This document shows positions 1 through 8,829 of a stretch of 64,000 nt of DNA, in pieces. Source of the stretch: Myxococcales bacterium (GTDB lineage: Bacteria; Myxococcota; Myxococcia; Myxococcales; Myxococcaceae); NCBI GenBank assembly GCA_020846875.1, contig JADLDB010000067.1, positions 1 through 64,000 on the forward strand. The letters are read 5' to 3'. A program made the translations under genes and the position numbers. The number at the start of each line of letters is the position of its first letter. Within the stretch, counting starts at the first letter, position 1. The notes beneath the pieces are model-generated. The model searched no databases and was not told the DNA's origin. It saw only the letters and a list, made by a program, of their open reading frames with translations.

Positions 1-1
1 G

Positions 2-622
2 AGCGCGTCCAACAACCCCGGCAGGCACGAGCCTGACGAGAAAGTCCGACGACTCCAGCGGAAGCTCTACGTTGCAGCCAAGCAGCAGAAGGAACGCCGA
101 TTCCACGCGCTGTACGACCGATTGTGCAGGAGTGACGTCCTGCGTGAGGCGTGGGAACGGGTGAAGCGCAAGAAGGGAGCCGGAGGCGTGGACGGAGTCA
201 CGCTCGAGGCAGTGGAGCAGTACGGCGTCGAGAAGCTGCTGAATGAGCTGCGAGACGAGCTCCACGCAGGAGAGTACCGAGCACCTCCCGTGCTGAGGCG
301 GTACATCCCGAAGGCCGATGGCAAGCAGCGGCCGCTGGGGATTCCGACGGTGAGAGACCGCGTCGTGCAGATGGCGGCGAAGCTGGTGTTGGAGCCGATT
401 TTCGAGACGGACTTCCTGCTCGAGCGGCTGAAGCTGACGCTGCATCCCGAGAAGACGAGAAGAGTGGACCTGACCGAGGGGAAGGAAGGTTTCGACTTCC
501 TCGGCAACGCCAGTGCGCTGAAGTCGGCGTGCATGCTGCATCGTGAAGTCCCACCCGTAAGCCGTGTGCGGGAAACCCGCACGCACGGTTTGAAAGGAGG
601 TGGGGGAGACCGCGCCGCGTGA
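2..622 (+). pseudogene. ltrA-like: Group II intron reverse transcriptase/maturase, internally deleted
   Basis: The frame is open from the left edge to the stop at 620-622, so the protein begins before the window. The N-terminal part is typical of bacterial intron-encoded proteins: the charged stretch KVRRLQRKLY, then GAGGVDGVT, then YIPKADGKQRPLGIPTVRDR (RT0/RT1 region). After EPIFETDF the sequence jumps directly to LLERLKLTLHPEKTRRVDL, which belongs after the polymerase active site. The FRPGRS region and the YADD catalytic box are absent. This is an in-frame deletion of roughly 150 residues. What follows GFDFLG is short and lacks a recognisable maturase domain X. It is a relic without polymerase activity; family assignment is firm. 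Confidence 0.8.
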
Positions 623-648
623 GCGGAAACGGCGCCCCCATCCACCAA
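559..648 (+). ncRNA. Group II intron domains V and VI
   Basis: At 561-589 the sequence folds as gccgtg / cacggt around an inner stem tgcgg-gaaa-ccgca. This is the GNRA-capped 34-nt shape of group II domain V. Downstream, ggtggggg (about 598-605) can pair with ccccc-a-tcc (about 636-644), leaving an unpaired A on the 3' side, as expected for the domain VI branch point. The element lies immediately after the intron-encoded protein frame, as in intact introns. The terminal nucleotides are inferred. Confidence 0.6.
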
Positions 649-1121
649 TGAAGCACAAGGGGCCGGTTGTAGCGGGCGTGATTCTCTTTGGCCTCGCGAG
701 TTGCTGCGGGGCGTGCCTGGTGGCAGGGCTGGTCGCTGACACGTCCGTGCCGGCCACGACGGAGCCCTCTCCCGCCACCCCTTCAGAGCCGCCGCCACAG
801 GCCGCGCGCGGCGAAGACACCGGGCTCGATGGCCACTACAGCTGCGTCCAGATGGGCCGAATGATGACCGGCACCATGCTGACGGTGACGACCAACCCGA
901 CGATCTCGTTCACCATCGACGGCGACCGCTTCTCCACCGGCGCGGGCGGCGGCTCGGTGCAGCTTGACGGCGCAGTGGTGCTGTTCAGCGGCGACGACAT
1001 GGACGGCTGGCAGGGCACCATGTCGCCTTCGGGCGTCATCATGTACTTCCGCTCCGACCCGACGAAGCGACACCCGGGTGGCGGCGCCAGCAACGGCGAG
1101 ACGAAGTGTGACCGTAGGTAA
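648..1121 (+). CDS. Hypothetical membrane-anchored or secreted protein
   Basis: A 157-aa protein of unknown function. It opens with MKHKGPVVAG and a hydrophobic segment of about 22 residues containing a CCGAC cluster, so it is either a membrane anchor or a signal peptide. A Pro/Thr/Ser/Glu-rich spacer (residues about 33-52) follows, then a compact domain of about 100 residues with two further Cys that begins GLDGHYSCVQMGRM and looks beta-rich. The start is ATG 648. An in-frame GTG at 600 lies inside intron domain VI and is unlikely to be used. The presumed intron end abuts this ATG, so the gene's original promoter and leader may have been displaced. No family recognised. Confidence 0.55.
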   Translation: MKHKGPVVAGVILFGLASCCGACLVAGLVADTSVPATTEPSPATPSEPPPQAARGEDTGLDGHYSCVQMGRMMTGTMLTVTTNPTISFTIDGDRFSTGAGGGSVQLDGAVVLFSGDDMDGWQGTMSPSGVIMYFRSDPTKRHPGGGASNGETKCDRR

Positions 1122-1403
1122 CGGGCTCGGGCGACGGCGGAAGTCCGACGGCGAGGAATGGCCGAACGCATACCGAGCGCGCGGTCGCGGCAAACCCGAC
1201 GCGCTCCTCCTCGACAACGGCAACACCTGCCTTGGCGACGCCCTCGCCACGGCCTGCGCCCGCGTCCCTTGCGCCCCGGCGCGACGGCCGAGCGCCGATT
1301 CGCAAAGCCAGTTGCGTGTCGCCGCCGACCTGGTCGCTTCCCCTGGAATCACCGGGACCCAGGGACCCGACCCACCCGGCGGCGTGGGGGCGGTTCTTCG
1401 CCT

Positions 1404-1496
1404 GGGCCGGCCGTGTGAGGTGATGCAAGCCAAGCGACGATGGTCGTAGCGCTCGCTGATGACCTGGAAGGCGAGCTTGGCTTGTGCGGTGTCCAT
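1404..1496 (-). pseudogene. IS21-family IstB ATPase fragment
   Basis: On the minus strand, 31 residues starting MDTAQAKLAFQVISERYDHR and ending LACITSHGRP resemble the part of IS21 helper ATPases that normally reads LLFQVISxRYERxSxIVTTN. The rest of IstB is not found on either side, and the frame around it reads as random low-complexity sequence. It overlaps, antiparallel, the start of the IS66 relic, so it marks a second decayed insertion. The assignment rests on a short match. Confidence 0.35.
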
Positions 1497-2344
1497 GGTG
1501 GCCTCGAACTTCTCGCTGCTGACGCCGCTGGACAGGACGCTTCGCGACTTGAAGGAGCGCGGTGTGCCGATGGCGATGGGCAGCCTCGTCGCCTTCATCG
1601 AGCGCGCGGCCGACTTGCTGTCGCCCATCGACGGCCTGCACTGGCAGCAACTGCTCTCCTCGGCGTGGATGGCCACCGACGGTAGCGGCCTCAAGGTGCT
1701 GGTGCCCGGGCTGCCCGCGGCACTCTCACCGCCGACGCGGAACACCGACTCAACGTCCTCTACGTCGACGGGCGTGTCATCGAGGCCGGGTGCAACGTCC
1801 AGGAAGTTCGAAGACCGAAGCCACGCAGCCCACGCTGGCGGCGGAGGGCGGCGCCTTCCTGTCTGCGATGTACGTCGAGGAGGCCCGCGCGCGCGAGTTG
1901 GGCCTCGTCGGCGACGCTCTCGTGGAACGCCGCCGCCGCCTCATCCGGCCGCTCGCGAACCAACTCGAGAAGTGGTGCGACGCCGTCGCGCCGCCGCTGC
2001 TGCCGTCCGAGTCGCTGGCCGCCGCCGTCGGGTACTACCAACGGCACAAGAAGGCCCTCTTCCGCTTCATCGACGACGCCAACGTCCCTCTCGGCAACTC
2101 CGTCACTGAGCGCGAGTTCCAGCACGTCGCCAAGCAGCGGTTGAACGCGCTCTTCGCCGGCAGCACCGAGGGCGCCCACCACGCCTGCGTCCTGCTGGGC
2201 ATCATCGCGACCTGCCGCACCGTCGGCGTCCCCGTGCAGGCCCACCTCACCTGGGCCTTCGAGTGCCTCGGCACGCACCGCGACGTCTTCGGGCTACGGC
2301 TCGAGGAGATGACGCCCGCCGCCTTCAAGAAGACTCTCGGCTGA
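1459..2344 (+). pseudogene. IS66-family transposase (TnpC), multiply frameshifted
   Basis: Three reading frames together give an IS66 TnpC. Around 1490-1710, FSLLTPLDRTLRDLKERGV through MATDGSGLKVLVPG matches the segment before and at the first catalytic Asp. Around 1715-1800 a second frame gives LNVLYVDGRVIEAGCNV. From about 1815 a third frame runs EATQPTLAAEGGAFLSAMY through LGNSVTEREFQHVAKQRL and NALFAGSTEGAH to the stop at 2344, matching the conserved IS66 C-terminus (LGNNxAERALRPxxxGRKNxLFxGS). At least two frameshifts and the absence of tnpA/tnpB mark it as dead. No terminal repeats were identified. Confidence 0.75.
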
Positions 2345-2574
2345 CACGCCTCCGCGCGCAGCCCATCACTCCTCGGCTCGGCCTTCATCCCGCTGTCGCT
2401 GAGGTCACCCTGCAGCCAGCAGAACGACCAGCGAGGCACCCCGAATGCTCGTCGCGGCCATGGTGCACTCCTTTCGCAAAGCGGCCTCTGGCGTCGTCCT
2501 CGAGCATCGTGGGTGCCACCTGAACCTGCCGCGCTTCGTTGCGCCTGACGCGCCTGACGCGCAGGCCTTGCGCG

Positions 2575-4203
2575 CTACTTCCTGGGAGAAACGCGATCGA
2601 ACGAGATCTCCGGCGACGGTGGAGGCGCTCGGTTGCGCGTGGCTCGGCCGATCCACAACGCCATCTCGCCATCGGGGCGGCGCGCCCACTGAAAGCAGCG
2701 CGTCACGGTGACCCCAGCGGGAATGACGGCAGCCAGAATCGGCCCCGAGGTGAGCGTGCGTGCGACCGCGCGCTCGGCGCCGTCAGCGACGAGCACCTCG
2801 CCGGCCAGGAGGCGCTCGGTGCCCGTCGCGCCCTCGGGGAAGAGAGGGAAGTGCGCCGCCGGCGCGGCCGAAATCAGCGCGTACTCGACCTCTGCCTCAG
2901 GCGGAACGGTGGCCGCGGCCGCCGAAGCGCGCTCGCGCTCCGAACGCTCAACGGGACCAGCGAGCCCGTCGACGCGCTGCTCGATGGCCCAGAACAGGTT
3001 CGACAGCTCGTCGCGGCACAGCTCGACTTGCTCGATGGGTGACGACTCGAGCCGCGAGCCCGACGCCGGCGGCAGGAACAGCGACGGAGCCGTGGTGCCC
3101 GACTGGCGCCACAGCGCGAAGCGCCGCACGCCGCGGTAGTCGCCGAGCGCCGGCAGCGCCACGCGCTCGCCGAAGGTGTCCTGCACCTCGACTCGCTTCA
3201 CCTCGTGGAGCGCGCCGGCCGGCAGCGTCACCGGAAGCTGGAACCAGTCGTCCCCCGCCACCAGCACGAAGTCGAGCACCACCGAGCGCAGCAGGCTGCC
3301 GTCGGCGATCAACTCGATGAGCCGCACCTCTTCGCCCTCGATCTCCCAGAAGCGGCTCGCCGGCATCCCCGGGAAGCGCACCAGCGTGGGGATCAGCGCC
3401 GGCGGCTTCGTCGTCGCTACCTCCTCGCTCGCGCCGGTCTTCGCGTCGGGCGCCACGTCGTACGCGTACCAGGCGGGCTCGCCCTCGTAGCCCGGCGCGG
3501 TGAGCGTCACCTCACCTGCCGTGCCGAGCGAGAAGCCGTGATCGAGCCACTCGGGACGCCACGCCTCGCCGCCCTCGGCGGGAACGATCCACCCGTCGAA
3601 CCACGTCCCCCACGACTCCAGCACCGCGTCGACCTTCTCGCGCGCGGCCGCAGAGAGCGCCGGGGTCACCGCCACCACCTTCGACGGCGGCTTCGCCTTC
3701 GCCAGCGCCGCGCGCACCGCACCGCCGTCGAGCACCTTTCCCGCCAGCAGCGCGGCGCGCCTCGCTCCGCGCGCATCGGCGTCGGGCAGCTCCGTGAGCG
3801 CGAACTTCTCCAGCAGCGCGTCGAGGAACTTCTTCGCGCCCGCCTCGAGCAACGACGTGGCCAGCTCGACGCCCGCCTCCGCGCGAGCGCGCAACGTGCC
3901 ACCGCCCTTCGGCGGCGCCTCGGCTTCGACGCGCGCTTCCAGCGAGTCGCGGCTCACGTCGAACTTCTCTCCCTTCGCGCGGGCGCCGGGGGCGAGCGGC
4001 TTCGGCACGAAGCGCGTCACCGCGCCCGACGACAGCTCGGCGCGCGCGACGATGGGCGAGCCGGCGTCGGTCGCCTGGAACTCACCGAGCTGCCACTGCC
4101 GGAAGATGAACCACAGCGGGTCGTGCACCCGCGCCTCTGCCTCCCGGGCGAGATCGGCGTCGGGAGCAGGCTCGAGGCGTGTCCAGGTCGTGATCGAGGG
4201 CAT
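2575..4203 (-). CDS. Uncharacterised 542-aa protein, last gene of the PhoD/DUF6603 cluster
   Basis: I do not recognise a named family. The protein begins MPSITTWTRLEPAPD and has no signal peptide or membrane segment, so a cytoplasmic or non-classically exported product is expected. Residues about 28-52 contain a Trp/Phe-rich motif (DPLWFIFRQWQLGEFQ, then TDAGSPI) that looks like a conserved family signature. An Ala/Lys/Glu-rich helical middle (about 95-215) separates it from a beta-rich C-terminal half. The ATG at 4203 lies 12 nt after the stop of the 1537-aa gene, with AGGTGA overlapping that stop as ribosome-binding site. The coupling suggests co-production with the other cluster proteins. 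Confidence 0.75.
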   Translation of the reverse strand: MPSITTWTRLEPAPDADLAREAEARVHDPLWFIFRQWQLGEFQATDAGSPIVARAELSSGAVTRFVPKPLAPGARAKGEKFDVSRDSLEARVEAEAPPKGGGTLRARAEAGVELATSLLEAGAKKFLDALLEKFALTELPDADARGARRAALLAGKVLDGGAVRAALAKAKPPSKVVAVTPALSAAAREKVDAVLESWGTWFDGWIVPAEGGEAWRPEWLDHGFSLGTAGEVTLTAPGYEGEPAWYAYDVAPDAKTGASEEVATTKPPALIPTLVRFPGMPASRFWEIEGEEVRLIELIADGSLLRSVVLDFVLVAGDDWFQLPVTLPAGALHEVKRVEVQDTFGERVALPALGDYRGVRRFALWRQSGTTAPSLFLPPASGSRLESSPIEQVELCRDELSNLFWAIEQRVDGLAGPVERSERERASAAAATVPPEAEVEYALISAAPAAHFPLFPEGATGTERLLAGEVLVADGAERAVARTLTSGPILAAVIPAGVTVTRCFQWARRPDGEMALWIGRATRNRAPPPSPEISFDRVSPRK

Positions 4204-4215
4204 CGGCGGTCACCT

Positions 4216-7200
4216 TCAGGCGAAAGGATCTACCGACGGCGTCTCGCCGGCGGCGTTGTGCGGCAGCACCACCGCGGGCAGGTAGTGGTGCGTCTGGGGT
4301 ACGTCGGCGTACGCGACGCCGCGGAGCTTCCCGAGCTCGAGCGCCTCCTGCACCACTTCGGCGACGAGGTCGGCGTCCCACGCCGGGCGATCGTCGGGAC
4401 ACACCGCGAGCAGGATCGCGTGCGGCGGCGCCGCCCCCGGCGCGTCGTAGTGGAAGGAGATCGCCGTCGGCTGCTCCTTCGCTGGCAGCCGCTCGGTGAA
4501 GCTGTCGAGCAGCAGCCCGCACTCGACGTCCTTCCAGGCGAGCCCGCCGGAGAGGTGCGCGACCAGCGAGAGCTCCGCCTCCGTCCCCGCGTTCAGCCCC
4601 GCCCATCGTTCACCGGCCGCGCGCGGGAGCTGCGCCGTCTCGAAGCGCGCCGCGCCGGGCGCCGAGGCCTGCTGGCAGAGGAGCGCGTCGGAGAAGTAGC
4701 CGAGCGCCTCACGGGCACGCGCCGCCTGCCTGAACCAACGTCGCGCCGCCGTGCGATCGTCCGCCTCGTCGAACGCCGCCGCGTCCAGCGCCTTCGCCTC
4801 GTCGGCGGAGAGCTGCAGGGGAGCGAGGAAGCGGAAGGAGTTGCCCACCAGCAGCTCGAGCCGCTCAGCGGAGTCGCGCACGCCCGCCGCCGCGGCGAGC
4901 CGCCGATCGAGCTCCTCGCCGGCGCGCCGCGCGAGGGCACGGAGGCCGTCGCCGCTCGTCTCCGGCGCTGCTACTGAGCCCGAGAGCCCCGCGCACCACG
5001 CGGCGAACAGCGCTGCCCGCGCGTCCGCCGCCTGCGCGGGCGTCAGCTCACCCGCGCCCGCCGCCAGCACGCGCAAGGGAGCCACCGCGGCGAGCAGCAC
5101 ACGCTCCGCCTCCGCGGCGGGACTCGCCGCGTCGGCGCTGGCGTCGCGCTCGCGAGGCGGCCAGGTGACATCTTCGGCCCTGAGCGCGCGCCCAGCGGTC
5201 ATCGCCCGCCACGCCACGCACGCCGCCTCGAGCAGCTCGTCGAGCGCGTTGCTCCACGCCACCTCGACGCGCGCCGCCTTCGAGAGCGCCGCCGGACGCA
5301 GCGTGAAGAGCTGGTGCGAGAGCGCCGCGGTCAGCTCGTCGGGCCGCGCGACGCCGCTGGCGGTGCAGCCGAACACGACGTCGAGCGTCGAGAGCTTCGC
5401 CGCCGAGAGCGGGTGCTTCTTCGACGCCACCAGTCCGCCGCGCTCGTCAAGGTAGCGCGCCTCGGCCTGCGTCTCGTGCCACGGCCCGAGCAGCTCGCTC
5501 GCCAGCCTCTCGAGGCTCGCCGAGATGCGGGCGCGCAGCTGCGGCGCGGGCCAGCTGCGCGAGCGCTCCTTGCCGCGGAGCACCATCACCCGGTGCACCA
5601 GGCTCTTCTGCGACCGCCGCGTCTCGAGCACGTCGAACTGCGCGGGTGCGCCGCGGCCTTCCTCGTACGCGGCGACCAGCGCGCCCGCCTTGTCGAGCCT
5701 GCCCCCGACCCACTGGTGCATGCTCTCGGCGACCACCAGATCGGCCATCGCATCGGACGTGTCCGCGAGGCGATCGATCTCGAGCAGCACTTCGGACTCG
5801 AGCGAAGCGCCCGCGATGCCGGGCACCCACCCCACCCGCAGATCCTGGCTGCCACCGATCTCGACGAAGCCGCTGCCGTCGAAGCGCACCGCCTTCTCCG
5901 CGGGAACGCGCTCGCAGCCGACGCCCAACAGGCCGTCGCGGCGGCCCACCGCGTCGCGGCACGCGTCCCCCGACGCTTCATCGAGCGGCCAGTACGCCAC
6001 CAGCGCCGGCCCCCCTCCCGCCCTGCCCTGCGCCGCTGCGAGCACGTCGGCAGGGCTGCGCGCCACCGACCAGAGGCGCACCTCGCGCAGCGTGCCCCTG
6101 AAGTTGCGCGCGGTGCCGCCGCGCTGCTGGCCGCCGAGGCGCACCGTCACGCCCGGAGCGACGAAGGGCGTGACGGCCATCGCCGCGACGCCTGCTGGCT
6201 GGCCATCGACGAAGAACGACAGCCTCGCCCCGTCGCGCACCACGGCCACATGCACCCAGCGGCCAGCCGGCACCGGCGTGGTGCTGAACGCGCCGTTCCA
6301 CTCCGGCGTGCCCCACGCGGCGGCCCCCTCGAGCTGCCACGCGAACGCGAGGCGCCCGTCGCGCATCAACCCGAGGAGCGCGTGGTCCTGCGGGCCGTTG
6401 GCCCAGTGGTTGAGGATCGACGTCCAGTCCTCGGCGATCGACTCGACGTTGACGAAGGCCTCGAGCGTCGCCTGCGTGGTGAGCGTTCCCGCGCGGTACA
6501 GCTCGGCGAGGCGCAGCCCGTCCACCTGCGGCTCGCGTCGCTCCTTCGGCGGTGGCGCGAGCGAGCGCAGCCCCGCGATCGCGCCGCCCTTGCCGAGCTC
6601 GATCAGCCTGCGCTCGAGCTGCTCGCCGAGCACCGCGCCCAGCGGCCGTCCACCCTCGGCGGCCTCGAGCGCCCGCAGCGCGCGGCGCACCCGCGCGCTC
6701 GAGAGATCGATCTGAAACGCGTTGCCGAAGGCGCGGTGCGCGCGGTACCCGGCGGCGAGCAGCGCGGCGGTGGCGGCGTGCTCCTGACTGGGCGCGTGAA
6801 CGTACCCCGCCGATGGCGCCGCCGACGCGGGCAGCAGATTCTCCACCCACCCGAACGCTCCGAGCGCCAGCCCGGCGGGCCGCTTCTGCCGCACCGCCTG
6901 CAGCCGCCGCGAGGCGAACGCCGTCCACCAGGCGTCGAGGCGGTGAGAGAGCGCGTCGAACGCCGCGCCGAAGCCGAGCTCGAGCCGGTCGGCCGGCACC
7001 CCCGCGAGCAGCCGCGCCGCCTGCCACCACTCCCGCCACTCCGCGAGCGCCGGGCTCGTGCCCGTCCCCGCGCGCTCGGCGTCGAGGAACTGCTCCACCG
7101 TCTGCGCGCCCAGCGGCTGCGAGAAGATCGCCAGCGGCGACTCGGTGAGCCACTCCGCCTCATCGAAGACACGGCCGGCGCGCTGGTGGCCGAGCTCGAG

Positions 7201-8829
7201 CGCGGCGCGCAACCCAGCCAGCCGCAGCACCTGGCCGAGCAGCGTCGCGGGCGCGCCACCGCGGAGCCCCGCGACGTTCGCCTGCGCGAGACCCGCCACG
7301 AACGGGTCTACGCCAGCCAGCGGCGCCTTCACCACTGGCGCCTCGTCGGCGAACACCGCGCCCGACAGCCGCGGCGTCAGCGACAGGCCCGCGTTGTGCA
7401 GACCGAGCAGCGCGAACTGCTGCCGCCCGTCGAGCCAGGCGCGCTCCGCGGCGGCGTCGGCCGTCCACGGCAGCGGCGGCGACACGTCGAGCACGCGGTA
7501 CTCGGTGCCCGGCGAGAAGTTCGGGTCGATGGTCTGCAGGTCCTCCACGTGGCCCGGCGGCGGCGCCGGCCGCATCATCTGGTACAGGTTCCGCAGGTAG
7601 CGCCGGCCGAAGAGCGGGCGCGCGCCGAGGCGGTGGGTGACGGGCGTGCGGGCGAGCGCGCGGAGGATGCCGTCGGCGCCGGCCTCGGTGACGCGCGGGA
7701 GCGCCGCGAGCGCCGCACCGAACGGCCCCGCGCGCAGCTTGCCGAGCAGCGAGAGCAGCTCACCCTCGGCGGGCTCGGTCGGCTTGAGCGCGCGCCAGAG
7801 CGTCACCGGCAACACACCGTACGGCTGGCTGCCGATGCGCAGCGCGGGGAGCGGCCCCAACGGGCGCACGTGCTCGATGAAGTGGCGGCGAACCCAGGCG
7901 CGCGTGCTCTCGCCCGCGCCCATCCACTGGCTGAGCCACGCGCCCAGGGTCGCCGGCCAGAGCGCGGTGTGCAGCGCCCGCGCCTCCGCCTCGTCCTGGC
8001 CGCCCGCCAGCGCGAGCTCGAGTGACTTCGCCGGAATTCCCAACGCCGCCGCGAGCCGCGCCGCGCGCTCGTTCTTCGCCTCGGCCGGCGCCGCGCCCGC
8101 CACCGCGCCCGGCATGTGGTTCGTCGGCGTACCCACCGGCATGAACGAGGCGCCGCGGTCGAAGCGCTGCGCGGTGAGCAGCGCCGTGAGCCGCGCCGCG
8201 CCGGCCTCGGGCGCTTCCTCGGCGACGCCGAAGGCGATCAGCCGGGTGAGCCCGCGCGAACGGATGTCCGCCGCGCGCGCGCCGAGCGGAATCGACACCG
8301 CCAGCCCCGCCGAGGTCGCCGCGTCGAAGTCGTGCAGCCAGCGCGTGTCCGCGTCGAAGGGCAGCTCGCCCTCGGGCTGCCGAGGCACGACCACCGGCTC
8401 CGCCGACACCGGCGCGCCCTCGGCCTCGAGCACCTTGTCGGCGCCGAGGAACCCGACCACCCGAAACCGCGAAGGCAGCCCCAGAGCGCGCGTGCGCCGC
8501 GGGCGATCGACGGGCTTCGGCAGGGGCGCCGGCCCGCTCCGCCCGCGCGAGCGCCACGACGGGTAGGCAGCGAGCGCCTGCAGCACCCACTGCGCGCGCG
8601 CCGCGCCCACCGCTTCGTCGAGCTCGCGCCGCGCTTCAGCCTGCGGGAGCTTGCTCTCGAAATAGCGAACGCCCGCGTCGAGCTCGGCCTGCGACAGGCC
8701 CTCCTGATGCGAGGTGACGTGGAGCTCGTCGGGGAAGATGCGCACCAGCAGCGCGTCGCCGCGGAAGCGGGTCTCGAGGCGAACCGGCAGCAGCACCAGC
8801 GGAACGTCGGCGGAAGGGAAGGTAGCCAT
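4216..8829 (-). CDS. Uncharacterised 1537-aa protein with LamG-like domain
   Basis: Very large protein without signal peptide or membrane segments. The N-terminus (MATFPSADVPLVLLPVRLET) leads into a beta-rich region, and the motif LRIGSQPYGVLPVT lies near residue 325. Residues about 785-965 form a concanavalin/LamG-like jellyroll, seen in WVHVAVVRDGARLSFFVDGQ, GTLREVRLWSVARSPADVL and YWPLDEASGDACRDAVG. Such domains usually bind glycans or act as structural modules. The C-terminal third is Ala/Glu-rich and ends with DVPQTHHYLPAVVLPHN. The frame is open further upstream, but the start is set at ATG 8829 because it overlaps the upstream stop as TGATG. Function unknown; the neighbours suggest a partner in a multi-protein assembly. 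Confidence 0.75.
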   Translation of the reverse strand: MATFPSADVPLVLLPVRLETRFRGDALLVRIFPDELHVTSHQEGLSQAELDAGVRYFESKLPQAEARRELDEAVGAARAQWVLQALAAYPSWRSRGRSGPAPLPKPVDRPRRTRALGLPSRFRVVGFLGADKVLEAEGAPVSAEPVVVPRQPEGELPFDADTRWLHDFDAATSAGLAVSIPLGARAADIRSRGLTRLIAFGVAEEAPEAGAARLTALLTAQRFDRGASFMPVGTPTNHMPGAVAGAAPAEAKNERAARLAAALGIPAKSLELALAGGQDEAEARALHTALWPATLGAWLSQWMGAGESTRAWVRRHFIEHVRPLGPLPALRIGSQPYGVLPVTLWRALKPTEPAEGELLSLLGKLRAGPFGAALAALPRVTEAGADGILRALARTPVTHRLGARPLFGRRYLRNLYQMMRPAPPPGHVEDLQTIDPNFSPGTEYRVLDVSPPLPWTADAAAERAWLDGRQQFALLGLHNAGLSLTPRLSGAVFADEAPVVKAPLAGVDPFVAGLAQANVAGLRGGAPATLLGQVLRLAGLRAALELGHQRAGRVFDEAEWLTESPLAIFSQPLGAQTVEQFLDAERAGTGTSPALAEWREWWQAARLLAGVPADRLELGFGAAFDALSHRLDAWWTAFASRRLQAVRQKRPAGLALGAFGWVENLLPASAAPSAGYVHAPSQEHAATAALLAAGYRAHRAFGNAFQIDLSSARVRRALRALEAAEGGRPLGAVLGEQLERRLIELGKGGAIAGLRSLAPPPKERREPQVDGLRLAELYRAGTLTTQATLEAFVNVESIAEDWTSILNHWANGPQDHALLGLMRDGRLAFAWQLEGAAAWGTPEWNGAFSTTPVPAGRWVHVAVVRDGARLSFFVDGQPAGVAAMAVTPFVAPGVTVRLGGQQRGGTARNFRGTLREVRLWSVARSPADVLAAAQGRAGGGPALVAYWPLDEASGDACRDAVGRRDGLLGVGCERVPAEKAVRFDGSGFVEIGGSQDLRVGWVPGIAGASLESEVLLEIDRLADTSDAMADLVVAESMHQWVGGRLDKAGALVAAYEEGRGAPAQFDVLETRRSQKSLVHRVMVLRGKERSRSWPAPQLRARISASLERLASELLGPWHETQAEARYLDERGGLVASKKHPLSAAKLSTLDVVFGCTASGVARPDELTAALSHQLFTLRPAALSKAARVEVAWSNALDELLEAACVAWRAMTAGRALRAEDVTWPPRERDASADAASPAAEAERVLLAAVAPLRVLAAGAGELTPAQAADARAALFAAWCAGLSGSVAAPETSGDGLRALARRAGEELDRRLAAAAGVRDSAERLELLVGNSFRFLAPLQLSADEAKALDAAAFDEADDRTAARRWFRQAARAREALGYFSDALLCQQASAPGAARFETAQLPRAAGERWAGLNAGTEAELSLVAHLSGGLAWKDVECGLLLDSFTERLPAKEQPTAISFHYDAPGAAPPHAILLAVCPDDRPAWDADLVAEVVQEALELGKLRGVAYADVPQTHHYLPAVVLPHNAAGETPSVDPFA

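Larger units (their letters stand above)
1..648 (+). mobile_element. Group II intron, 3' portion (decayed, runs off left edge)
   Basis: The stretch holds the 3' part of a bacterial group II intron: an open frame for the intron-encoded protein followed by a domain V-like hairpin and a second long stem that fits domain VI. The 5' half lies outside the window. The intron-encoded protein has lost its catalytic core, so this copy cannot make its own maturase. The presumed 3' boundary falls just before the ATG at 648, but the exact splice junction cannot be fixed from sequence alone. Confidence 0.7.

Noticed and set aside
1122-1430. Open frames between the small anchored protein and the IS66 relic
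   Set aside because: All frames are Arg/Pro/Ala-rich, short and without motifs apart from the IstB-like scrap; consistent with decayed sequence.
5314-8025. 903-codon plus-strand frame opposite the 1537-aa gene
   Set aside because: Arg/Ala/Gln/His-rich low-complexity translation, no motif, antisense to a well-supported coupled gene.
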